Assembly (NCBI RefSeq): GCF_018130215.1
Contig: NZ_JAFCKQ010000012.1
Coordinates: 1 to 64,000, forward strand
Reading direction: 5' to 3'
From: Bradyrhizobium jicamae
Lineage (GTDB): Bacteria > Pseudomonadota > Alphaproteobacteria > Rhizobiales > Xanthobacteraceae
DNA length: 64,000 bases
In this document: piece after piece, positions 9,938 through 17,570 of the stretch
Layout of the letters: each line of letters begins with the position of its first letter
Position numbering within the stretch: the stretch's first letter is position 1
Position numbers and translations under genes: made by a program
Notes under the pieces: model-generated
Seen by the model: only the letters and a program-made list of their open reading frames with translations
What the model was told of the DNA's origin: nothing
The model's database searches: none

Positions 9938-10578
9938 GCATGGATACCGATCAACTCATTCGAACACTCGCCGCCGACAACGAGCACCACACCCGTCCGA
10001 TCGGCTTTTCGCTGATGCTGGCACTGCTCGCGGCGGCGCCGGTGTCGATACTGATGTTCTTCACCGAGCTTGGCGTGCGCCCGGACGTCATGACCGCGAT
10101 GCATAATCCGTTCTTCGACCTGAAGTTTGCGGTCACGCTGGCGCTGGCGATCTCCGCGACTGCGGTGAGCCTGCATCTGGCGCGGCCGGAGGCCTCGCTG
10201 CGCGGGTTTGGCTGGTGGCTGTTGATCCCGGCCGGCATCCTCGTCGCCGGCATCGGCGGCGAGATGATGATGCCGCAGCGGACGCCGATGATGACGCGGC
10301 TGGTCGGCAGCAATTCGCGGTACTGCATGTCCGCGATCCCCGAGATGTCGTTGCCGCTGCTCGCCGGCGCACTCTATGCGCTGCGTCAGGGTGCGCCGGC
10401 GCGGCCTGCCGTTGCCGGCGCGATTGCGGGCATGCTGTCGGCGGGATTTGCCGCGACGCTCTATGCGTCGCATTGCACCGACGACTCACCGCTGTTCGTG
10501 GCGACCTGGTACACGATCGCGACCGCGCTGGTCACTGCGGTCGGCGCGCTCGCGGGGTCGCGGGTGCTGAGATACTAG
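9934..10578 (+). CDS. NrsF/DUF1109 membrane anti-sigma factor (OsrA-like)
   Basis: A 214-residue protein with about six membrane helices, matching the NrsF (DUF1109) family that holds its ECF sigma factor at the membrane. The two family cysteines are present: SRYCMSAIP (residue 131 from this start, 129 from the next ATG at 9940) and ASHCTDD (181 or 179). As I recall, Cys129 and Cys179 are the sensing residues of the Bradyrhizobium anti-sigma OsrA, which would favour ATG 9940. The ATG overlaps the sigma stop codon. The role is release of the sigma factor on oxidation or metal binding. Confidence 0.85.
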   Translation: MSMDTDQLIRTLAADNEHHTRPIGFSLMLALLAAAPVSILMFFTELGVRPDVMTAMHNPFFDLKFAVTLALAISATAVSLHLARPEASLRGFGWWLLIPAGILVAGIGGEMMMPQRTPMMTRLVGSNSRYCMSAIPEMSLPLLAGALYALRQGAPARPAVAGAIAGMLSAGFAATLYASHCTDDSPLFVATWYTIATALVTAVGALAGSRVLRY

Positions 10579-10626
10579 AGCGCCCGGACACCGCTTCGCG
10601 TGAAGAAAACGCGTCAGAACAGGAGT
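10579..10626. repeat. Extragenic repeat, copy 1 (reverse)
   Basis: The segment carries CGCGTGAAGAAAACGCG, whose complement appears in nearly the same form at 17507-17570 and 37667-37733 (TTTTGACGCGTTTTCTTC and relatives). It separates the anti-sigma gene from the convergent DUF2336 gene and may help end both transcripts. Confidence 0.55.
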
Positions 10627-11733
10627 CTAGGCCGCCGGCGCCGATTGCTGCATGCGGTGGAAGCGCAGGACCTGCTGCGCGGTCGAGGGCCGCAGCCGCT
10701 CGTAGGTGTCCTTGCAGGTCTGCAGGTCGGTCGGCTCGCCGCCGGAGATCTCGTCGCGCAAATTGATGATGGCCCGTACCGTCGACCACGACAGGCCCGA
10801 CACCTTGGCGAGGATCATCACGCCCTCGGCGCGGGTTTCGATCATCATGTTCTCGGCGATGCCGACCGTGACATTGGCGAGCGCCGCCAGCGAGGCGTTG
10901 GTCTCGTCGAACTTGCCGGCCTCGGCGAACGTGGCGAGCTGGAATTCGTCGAGCCGGCCATCCTCGTAGAGCGACTTGACGAGGGCATGGGCGATCGTGG
11001 TGTCCCGGGTGACGGCGCCGGGCGCCGAGCGGGCGCGCCGCGTCGCTTCCTGCACCGCAGTCGGGATGTCCTTGGCCTGCTGCGGGATCGCGGCCTCGAG
11101 CCGCTGGCGGACAGTGTCGGACGCTTTCGCGACCAGCTTGAGATAGAGGTGCCGCGGAATGTTCGGCCGCAGGCCGACGCAGGTCGACAGATTGTCGTCG
11201 CCCTCGGCGCGGCTGACCAGACGGGTGAAGCCGCGCTCCGTGAATTCTGCGCCGGGGTTGTTGACCGTACTCTGGATCACCTCGTCATTGCCGCGCAGCA
11301 CCAGCACGTCGGTCACCGCGCCGCTCAGCGCCTTCCTGGTCGAGATCGCGAGGAGGTGCGCCTGGCTCTTGCTGCGCGCGGTCTCGATCAGGGTGTCGTC
11401 GTCGAGCCGCGCCGACTGTGCGAGCACCGGGCCGGCCACCTCGATCAGGTCGTCGAAGGCGAGCGTGCGGATGGTCCGCGGCGGCGCGGTGTCGACCGGC
11501 GCAAGGCGGTTGGCGAGCAGTGCCTTGGCCGAGCTTTCGATGTGGTCGAGCAGGCACTGGAAGACGTCGTCGAACAGCCCGATCTGTTCGTCCGAGTAGT
11601 CCACCGAGCCGTTGATGAAGAGATCGGTCACGCGGCGCAGCGTTTCGACACGGCGTGCGACGGTGCCGTGCGCGAGCGTCGTCTGCAATTCGTCGAGCAG
11701 ACTTTCAGGTGCTGTCGCGGACTTCGAATTCAT
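10627..11733 (-). CDS. DUF2336 domain-containing protein
   Basis: A 368-residue, mainly helical cytoplasmic protein without membrane segments. The helical-repeat layout (VSRAEGDDNLSTCVGLRPNIP in the middle, LAALANVTVGIAENMMIE late) fits DUF2336, a family common in Rhizobiales whose function is unknown. ATG 11733 has AGGA about 8 bases upstream; an in-frame TTG seven codons earlier is less likely. It lies 69 bases after the diguanylate cyclase gene on the same strand, so they may be co-transcribed. A second DUF2336 gene is at 44.5 kb. Confidence 0.75.
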   Translation of the reverse strand: MNSKSATAPESLLDELQTTLAHGTVARRVETLRRVTDLFINGSVDYSDEQIGLFDDVFQCLLDHIESSAKALLANRLAPVDTAPPRTIRTLAFDDLIEVAGPVLAQSARLDDDTLIETARSKSQAHLLAISTRKALSGAVTDVLVLRGNDEVIQSTVNNPGAEFTERGFTRLVSRAEGDDNLSTCVGLRPNIPRHLYLKLVAKASDTVRQRLEAAIPQQAKDIPTAVQEATRRARSAPGAVTRDTTIAHALVKSLYEDGRLDEFQLATFAEAGKFDETNASLAALANVTVGIAENMMIETRAEGVMILAKVSGLSWSTVRAIINLRDEISGGEPTDLQTCKDTYERLRPSTAQQVLRFHRMQQSAPAA

Positions 11734-11802
11734 GACTCTATCCTGGAGCGTCAAAGACTGGTGGCGACGGTTTCTCCGACGCCGAATGTGGAAATGGGCG
11801 GG

Positions 11803-12951
11803 TCAGGCACTGGCGATGCGGTTGCGACCCCGTGCCTTTGCGGTGTAGAGCGCGCGGTCGGCGCGGGCGAGCAACGTGTCGGACGTCTCGTTCGGACGCA
11901 GCGTCGTGACGCCGGCGGAGATCGTCACCTGCATGCCCGGCGAGAACGCGCTCCAGTCGAGATCGGCGATGATCCTGCGCAGCCGCTCCAGCGCGCGGCC
12001 GGCATCCTCCTGGGACAGGTCGGGCAGCACCAGCAGGAACTCCTCGCCGCCGTAGCGGCCGAAGCGGTCGATGCTGCGGATATTGGCGAACATGCTGATG
12101 GCGAAGGTGCGCAGCGCTTCGTCGCCGATCGGATGTCCGTAGGTGTCGTTGATGCGCTTGAAATGGTCGAGGTCGATCAGCGCGATCGCCGACGTGCTGC
12201 CGCTGCGCTCGCAGCGTGCGATCTCCTCCTCGAGCATGCGCATGATGCAGCGGCGGTTGAAGGCGCCGGTCAGTTCGTCGAGCTCTGCGAGTTCCTCGAT
12301 GCGGCGGTAAGCTTCCTTCAGCTTCACCCCGCTCTGATAGAGCGACTGCTGCATCGAGCTCGAGAAGATGCCGAGGAACATGCAGCGCCCGATCGTCAGC
12401 GCGAACACCAGCATGGTGGCCAGGCGGTCCGGCATGGTGCCGGTCGGCATTCCGATCGGCTTGTCGGTCCACAGGAACAGTGCCGCCAGGCCCAGCACCA
12501 TCACGGTCCAGATCACGGCGGTCTGCCGCGCCGAGGTACGGAGCGCGCCGAAGCCGAACACCACGAACAGGTTGCAGAGGAACAGCACGCCCGCCTCGGG
12601 CGCGATGTAGGTGAACATCAGGAGGTTCACCATGTTGATCGCCGATTGCGGCGCGACCAGGTAGTGGTCGCGGAAGCGCTCGTGGAATCCGATTTCGGAG
12701 AGCAGCACATAGGCTGCCACCAAAGTAAGGCCGGTCAGGGCATATCCGGTGGCGACGGCGACCGACGTGGTGCCGGCATGCGCGTAGATCAGCAGCACGA
12801 CGGCATCGAGCACGAAGCAGCTGCCGATCATCGACTGGATCTGGCGACGCTGCTTGGCGCGGCGCGCCAGCCGCTCGGCCGTCAGCTTGGGACGTCCACC
12901 TTCCAGTGCGCCCGTGATCGGGGCGAGAAATGACGACGCAGCGCTGCCCAT
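11803..12951 (-). CDS. Membrane-bound diguanylate cyclase (GGDEF)
   Basis: A 382-residue protein: about six membrane helices at residues 40-200, a short linker helix, and a GGDEF domain from about 225 to the end. The active-site motif is GGEEF at 301-305, and the allosteric c-di-GMP inhibition site RSID (292-295) is five residues before it, as required. The metal/GTP residues in LIDLDHFKRINDTYGH are also present. It should make c-di-GMP from two GTP in response to a membrane-domain signal. ATG 12951. The domain call is firm; the signal is unknown. Confidence 0.92.
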   Translation of the reverse strand: MGSAASSFLAPITGALEGGRPKLTAERLARRAKQRRQIQSMIGSCFVLDAVVLLIYAHAGTTSVAVATGYALTGLTLVAAYVLLSEIGFHERFRDHYLVAPQSAINMVNLLMFTYIAPEAGVLFLCNLFVVFGFGALRTSARQTAVIWTVMVLGLAALFLWTDKPIGMPTGTMPDRLATMLVFALTIGRCMFLGIFSSSMQQSLYQSGVKLKEAYRRIEELAELDELTGAFNRRCIMRMLEEEIARCERSGSTSAIALIDLDHFKRINDTYGHPIGDEALRTFAISMFANIRSIDRFGRYGGEEFLLVLPDLSQEDAGRALERLRRIIADLDWSAFSPGMQVTISAGVTTLRPNETSDTLLARADRALYTAKARGRNRIASA

Positions 12952-13382
12952 GGTTTTCGCCGGTGGTGGGACCCGGCAAAAATCTACGTGGGAAAGCCTT
13001 TAGGTTTGGTATCTTTCGGAACCGAATCTGCTCCGTTGCAACCCGGTCATGGCCCTTGTTTCGTAAGGGGAATCTGTTTGCCTGGGAGGGGCGGCGGCGA
13101 AGCGGCCGGCGCGTTTCCGTGGGGGGAGCTCGAGACGTGGGCGCTGGCTTGCCTGCGCGGCCTTGGTATGGTTGCACCGGATTGGGCGGTGCAGTGGGAA
13201 GCCTCTAGTATCATGATACCGTTGATAGAGCCTCCAGCACTTTCGCCTCATGTCCCTCCGCTGGGTCATCGACTGTGGCCTGGATCACACATGCAGTCAG
13301 CACATTGCCGTAATGTGAAGAATCTTGCCTCTCGCGTCGAACCACGCACCACCCCCCTCAGACCAACCTTGCGAGACGGCCA
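12952..13382. other. Divergent intergenic region with a short palindrome
   Basis: About 430 bases between the diguanylate cyclase and the ECF sigma operon, which point away from each other, so promoters for both must lie here. The perfect 12-base palindrome GTATCATGATAC is at 13208-13219. I see no gene in it; short open frames here lack ribosome sites. Confidence 0.45.
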
Positions 13383-13952
13383 TTGAGCGCGACACAGGCG
13401 GCTTCAGACGAGGTTCTGATCGCTCGGATCGCTCAAGGCGACCGCCTCGCCATGCAGGTGCTGTACGGACGGCATCATGTCAGAGTGTACCGCTTCGGGC
13501 TTCGGCTCGTGCGGGATGAGCAGGTCGCGGAAGACCTCATCAGTGAAGTCTTCCTCGATGTGTGGCGTCAGGCGGGCAAGTTCGAGGGACGTTCCGCCGT
13601 TTCAACCTGGCTGCTGGCGATTACCCGATTCAAGGCCTTGTCTGCGCTTCGGCGCCGCAAGGACGCCGAACTGGACGATGAGGCCGCGAACGCGATCGAG
13701 GATACGTCCGACGATCCGGAAACGGTGGTGCAGAAGAGGGACACCGGTGACGTCCTGCGCAAGTGCCTGACGGCGCTTTCGACAGACCATCGGGAGATCG
13801 TCGATCTTGTCTACTATCACGAGAAGTCCGTGGAAGAGGTGGCTGAGATCGTCGGCATTCCGGAGAACACCGTGAAGACGCGCCTGTTCTACGCGCGCAA
13901 GAAACTTGCCGAGCTGCTGAAGGCCGCCGGCATCGAGCGAGGTTGGCCATGA
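13383..13952 (+). CDS. ECF sigma factor (RpoE-like)
   Basis: A 189-residue sigma-70 factor with region 2 at about residues 25-95 (VLYGRHHVRVYRFGLRLVRD, AEDLISEVFLDVWRQ) and region 4 at about 125-180 (STDHREIVDLVYYHEKSVEEVAEIVGIPENTVKTRLFYARKKL). The start is TTG 13383 with only a weak GAGACGG upstream, so the exact start is uncertain. Its TGA overlaps the ATG of the next gene, a membrane protein of anti-sigma type, followed by an exported protease. The layout suggests an envelope-stress regulon. Confidence 0.9.
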   Translation: MSATQAASDEVLIARIAQGDRLAMQVLYGRHHVRVYRFGLRLVRDEQVAEDLISEVFLDVWRQAGKFEGRSAVSTWLLAITRFKALSALRRRKDAELDDEAANAIEDTSDDPETVVQKRDTGDVLRKCLTALSTDHREIVDLVYYHEKSVEEVAEIVGIPENTVKTRLFYARKKLAELLKAAGIERGWP

Positions 13953-14659
13953 TGGCAGCGAACAAGAAAATGCTGGATCAACAGCCCGGCGAGATCGAGA
14001 TGCTGTTGCCGTGGCATGCAGCCGGCACGCTGAACTCGCGTGACGCGCGCCGTGTCGAGGACGCGCTCGCACGCGATTCCGCGCTTGCCATACAGTATGA
14101 CGTTATCCGCGAGGAATTCGCCGAGACGATCCATCTCAACGAGAGCCTCGGTGCGCCCTCTGCGCGTGCCATGCAGAAGCTGTTCGCGGCGATCGATGCC
14201 GAGCCGGAACAGAGGCCGGCGACGTCGGCGCGGATCTCGGCCGGCGTCTCGGAGTTCTTCGCGAAATTGTCGCCGCGCACGCTGGCATGGTCCGCGAGCG
14301 TCGGCGCGATCGCGCTATTGTTGCAGGCGGGCGTGATCGGCGCGGTACTGATGCGGAGCCAGCCGGCTTCGTTCCAGACCGCATCCCTCGACATGACCGA
14401 CCGCAACGCGCCGCTCACCCGTGACCTCGGCGGTCCGGCCGCCGCGCCGCCGCGCCTGCTGGTGCGCTTTACGCCCGATGCGAAGATCGCCGACATCAAT
14501 GCGCTGCTCGACACCTATCAGGCGTCGATCGATGGCGCCAAGGCCGGGGTGTTCCGCCTGCAGATCGGCGATCACGCGATGGCCAAGGCCGATGTCGCGG
14601 CGTTGATCGCCCGATTGCAGAAGGAAAAGATAGTCAGCCTCGCGGTCGAAACGCCCTAG
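13949..14659 (+). CDS. Single-pass membrane anti-sigma factor
   Basis: A 236-residue protein with a short cytoplasmic N-terminal domain (EIEMLLPWHAAGTLNSRDARRVEDAL) typical of ECF anti-sigma factors, one membrane helix at about residues 112-132, and a periplasmic C-terminal domain. The zinc-finger H-x3-C-x2-C signature is absent, so it is not a ZAS-type protein. ATG 13949 overlaps the sigma gene stop, giving one-to-one coupled synthesis. It should bind and hold the 13.4-kb sigma factor until a periplasmic signal releases it. Confidence 0.8.
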   Translation: MMAANKKMLDQQPGEIEMLLPWHAAGTLNSRDARRVEDALARDSALAIQYDVIREEFAETIHLNESLGAPSARAMQKLFAAIDAEPEQRPATSARISAGVSEFFAKLSPRTLAWSASVGAIALLLQAGVIGAVLMRSQPASFQTASLDMTDRNAPLTRDLGGPAAAPPRLLVRFTPDAKIADINALLDTYQASIDGAKAGVFRLQIGDHAMAKADVAALIARLQKEKIVSLAVETP

Positions 14660-14708
14660 GGGTTTGCCTCAGCTCGGTTGACGGTTCTGCGTTTGCGTCG
14701 AGGTTGCG

Positions 14709-16550
14709 ATGAACCGTAATTGCCCGGGCTGGCCGACGAGCGCCGCGGTGGCCGTCGCCGTCGCGATTTTCCCCTTGATGTCTCTCTCGGGTCCGGCGGC
14801 GCACGCCCAGAGCTTCATGCGCTCCCCGACCATCCGCATCGCGCCGCGCGTCTCGATCGGGCCGCGGATCAATCCGAACGTTGCGAGCAAGGTGGGAGCC
14901 AATACGGCCGTCAGGAACAGTTCAGGCATTACCGCCCGGACCGGCACCAGCATCGCCGCCCGGAATGGCCTTGGTATCACCCCCAAAACCGTCAACCCCG
15001 GGCCTGTCACTCCCAAGCCTGTCACGCCCAACGTAGTCACCCCCAAGCCATCGCCACCGGATCGCGGGCCGCCGCCTCCACGGATCGAGACCATCCCGCG
15101 ATTGGCGGTGGGATCGACGCTGCCCTATGCACGCTATTCGCCTAACCTCTATCCCGCCTGCGAGGACGCTTATCGCGGCAGCGATGGCGGGTGTTACGAC
15201 CGACCAGTCGCGCTGATGAGCGGCGGCAGCAGCAAGGGCGTGACCCAGAAGAGCGGGACCGGAGCCGGCGGCAATACGCAGGTTGCGCAGGACCGGCGAA
15301 CCGTGCCGAACCAGCTTGTCGCCGAGATCGACAGCGCCTTGACGGACGCCCAGGCCGACGCGTTGGCGCGGCGACACGGACTGACCCGGATCGTCTCGCA
15401 GAATATCCCGCTGCTCGGCGTGACCGTCGGCCTGTTCCGCATCGCCGGCAACCGGCCGCTGGAGGCGGCGAGGCTGGATCTGGCCGGCGACGGCAGCGTT
15501 CGCTCCGTGCAGCCGAACTATCGTTATCTGCTGCAGGACCAGCAGGGCGTGCCCAGCGAGGGTGATCCGGCGCAGTACGCGCTGGCGCAGCTGCACCTGC
15601 CGCAGGCCCACACACTGGCGCGCGGCATGAACGTGACCGTCGCGGTGATCGATTCCGGCGTCGACGCCGCCCATCCCGAACTGGCCAACACGATCGCCGA
15701 TAATTTCGATGCGCTCGGCAGCAAGGAGGGACCGCATGTCCACGGCACCGGCGTTGCGGGCGCGATCGCCGCGCACGCGAAGCTGATGGGTGGTGCCCCG
15801 GAGGTCCGGATCCTGGCGATCCGCGCATTCGGTGCGGGCAGGAGCGGCGCGGAGAGCACATCCTACGTGATCCTCAAGGGCCTAGATTACGCCGTGCTGC
15901 ACGGTGCGCAGATCGTGAACATGAGCTTTGCCGGTCCGAAGGACACGCTGATCGGGCGCGCGGTGGCCGCAACCGCCGCCAAGGGCATCGTGCTGGTCGC
16001 CGCAGCCGGCAATGCCGGCGCGAAATCGCCGCCGCTGTACCCGGCCGCCGATCCGGAGGTGATCGCGGTGAGTGGCACCGACGCCAAGGACGGATTGTTC
16101 ACGGCATCGAACCGCGGCAGCCATATCGCGCTGGCGGCGCCTGGCGTCGACATCCTGTTGCCCGCGCCCGACGGCAAGTACCAGATGACATCGGGCACCT
16201 CCTTCTCCGCGGCGTTCATCAGCGGGATCGCGGCCCTGATGCTCGAGCGCAATCCTGCGTTGCAGCCGAACGAGGTGCGGGCGATCCTGACCGGCACGGC
16301 CCGTGACATCGGCGCACCCGGCCGCGACGATCTGTTCGGGGCAGGGGAGGCAGATGCGTTCGCCGCGGTCACGGCTTCGAGCAGGACGCCCGCCGTTCCT
16401 GTCGTGGCGGTCTCGGACAAACTGTCGCAGCCGCCGAAAGCGCCCGACGGCAATAACACTTCCGTGAGCCGCGCGTCTGACGGCTCCACACCGTCGACGG
16501 CATCGGACAAATCCGCGGCAAACGATGCAAATCGGCCTGATGCGCAGTGA
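14709..16550 (+). CDS. Exported subtilisin-like (S8) serine protease
   Basis: A 613-residue protease with a signal peptide (residues 1-33, AHAQ), a Pro-rich linker with TPK repeats at about 91-114, an inhibitor-like prodomain (about 200-275) and an S8 catalytic domain. The triad is complete: Asp315 (AVIDSGVD), His345 (HVHGTGVAG) and Ser498 (SGTSFSAA); Asn435 (AAGN) forms the oxyanion hole. A Ser/Thr/Pro-rich tail follows the domain. It begins 49 bases after the anti-sigma gene, so it is probably in the same operon. It acts in the periplasm or outside the cell; substrate unknown. Confidence 0.9.
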   Translation: MNRNCPGWPTSAAVAVAVAIFPLMSLSGPAAHAQSFMRSPTIRIAPRVSIGPRINPNVASKVGANTAVRNSSGITARTGTSIAARNGLGITPKTVNPGPVTPKPVTPNVVTPKPSPPDRGPPPPRIETIPRLAVGSTLPYARYSPNLYPACEDAYRGSDGGCYDRPVALMSGGSSKGVTQKSGTGAGGNTQVAQDRRTVPNQLVAEIDSALTDAQADALARRHGLTRIVSQNIPLLGVTVGLFRIAGNRPLEAARLDLAGDGSVRSVQPNYRYLLQDQQGVPSEGDPAQYALAQLHLPQAHTLARGMNVTVAVIDSGVDAAHPELANTIADNFDALGSKEGPHVHGTGVAGAIAAHAKLMGGAPEVRILAIRAFGAGRSGAESTSYVILKGLDYAVLHGAQIVNMSFAGPKDTLIGRAVAATAAKGIVLVAAAGNAGAKSPPLYPAADPEVIAVSGTDAKDGLFTASNRGSHIALAAPGVDILLPAPDGKYQMTSGTSFSAAFISGIAALMLERNPALQPNEVRAILTGTARDIGAPGRDDLFGAGEADAFAAVTASSRTPAVPVVAVSDKLSQPPKAPDGNNTSVSRASDGSTPSTASDKSAANDANRPDAQ

Positions 16551-16657
16551 TTTTCGGCGCTGTAGCCCGCGAAATTACGCCGCGGAACCCCGGGCGCGGG
16601 GGGCAAAAAAATCGACGGAGGTTTGAACGTCGGGGCCCCTGCCACGACTTATGTGTG

Positions 16658-16769
16658 TGGGAGCGGTTAACCCTCCCCGCTGGCTATATCAGGCGCGAGC
16701 GCCCATCCACCCCAAGCGCCCATATGGCTTTGACCCGTCCGGTTGTCCCCCCGGACGGGTCTTTCATTT
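16658..16769 (+). ncRNA. Candidate small RNA with anti-Shine-Dalgarno loop
   Basis: A region of about 110 bases, 110 bases beyond the protease gene, folds into consecutive hairpins: GGGAG/CTCCC (16659-16677) exposing CCCTCCCC, GGCGC/GCGCC (16692-16703), and a strong terminator (16732-16761). C-rich CCUCCCC segments are the hallmark of several rhizobial trans-acting RNAs that cover ribosome sites. A weak TTGAAC at 16623 could be part of a promoter. It might instead be the far 3' end of the protease mRNA. Confidence 0.4.
16732..16764 (+). terminator. Strong intrinsic terminator
   Basis: GACCCGTCCGG (16732-16742) pairs perfectly with CCGGACGGGTC (16751-16761) around an 8-base loop, followed by TTTCATTT. 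It ends either the protease operon or the candidate small RNA just before it. Confidence 0.8.
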
Positions 16770-16952
16770 GGGGGAGCCGTCAGCGCGGCGCTGCCGACGT
16801 GCGATGCATCGCGACCATGCATGTCGACAAGTCTGACTGTGGATAATGCGAGAAACCTCGTAGCGGACTTCTTGCGGCGACCGTCGCCGATTAAGAATTT
16901 AGTTAGACTTTATTTACCTTTTCCACAGAATATCTCTGCCACGTCCTGTTGA

Positions 16953-16974
16953 TTCGGTTCGGTTCGGTTCGGTT
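16953..16974. repeat. Four tandem TTCGG units
   Basis: Four perfect copies of the pentamer TTCGG (16953-16972) lie about 40 bases before the 17012 gene, in its leader. Slippage here would change leader length only. It follows an AT-rich stretch (16885-16930) that could hold the promoter. Confidence 0.6.
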
Positions 16975-17011
16975 GCGTCTGCGTCCGTCTCTCTCCTTAC
17001 GGGCAAGTTGA

Positions 17012-17494
17012 ATGACACATCGGACCGACGTGGCCAGAGGCCAGGAGATCGTTGCGCGCTGGTGCAACCTCGCCGAGCAGAGGCTGGAGCATCTTACCGA
17101 GATGTTCGAAAGCGGGCGCTGGCGCCGCTATCACAGCGAGCAGGCCTTTCTTGAAAACATCACGGAAGCGAGAGCCGCGGTCGACACCTGGCGCGATCTG
17201 CTGTCGCGCGAGGCCTCGCTCGACAATTCCCCGATCGATCTGTCCTGGTTGGGTCGCGGCCGTTCGGCATTGCCGAACTCCGATGCCCAGCCAGCGCCGC
17301 AGTACCGGCCAGAGGCGGCGGCGCTGGCCGAAGCCACGATGACGGCGGTTGCGGCCGCGCTCGAGACAGCCGTCGAGGTGCTGGACGAAGCTTCTGCCGT
17401 CGCCGACGCACCGCCGCTCGAGATTCCCGCGCTGCCGGTGCTCGATCTCAACGCGATGCAGGCGCGCTATCCATTGCTGCGCACCACGCTTTAG
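17012..17494 (+). CDS. TIGR03809-like small protein
   Basis: A 160-residue protein. The first 60 residues (VARWCNLAEQRLEHLTEMFESGRWRRYHSE) match a small family I know as TIGR03809, found in Bradyrhizobium and Rhodopseudomonas beside the Tat-exported beta-helix family TIGR03808, which is exactly the next gene here. The second half is Ala/Glu-rich and less conserved. There is no signal peptide and no enzyme motif. It converges on the beta-helix gene. Function unknown; the constant pairing suggests a shared process. Confidence 0.75.
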   Translation: MTHRTDVARGQEIVARWCNLAEQRLEHLTEMFESGRWRRYHSEQAFLENITEARAAVDTWRDLLSREASLDNSPIDLSWLGRGRSALPNSDAQPAPQYRPEAAALAEATMTAVAAALETAVEVLDEASAVADAPPLEIPALPVLDLNAMQARYPLLRTTL

Positions 17495-17506
17495 CCTACG
17501 CCAGAT

Positions 17507-17570
17507 TCTTGTTTTGACGCGTTTTCTTCACGCGAACCGCTAACCACTTCGCTCGAAAGCGCTTCTATCG
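17507..17570. repeat. Extragenic repeat, copy 2
   Basis: The segment TTGACGCGTTTTCTTCACGC and following CACTTCGCTCGAAAGCGCT recurs with few changes at 37667-37733 and, reversed, at 10579-10626. It fills the gap between two convergent genes, where it may serve as a shared transcript end. Confidence 0.6.

Noticed and set aside
10600..12933. A 777-codon plus-strand open frame
   Set aside because: It is antisense to the DUF2336 and diguanylate cyclase genes, is extremely rich in Arg, Gly, Asp and His, and has no family pattern.
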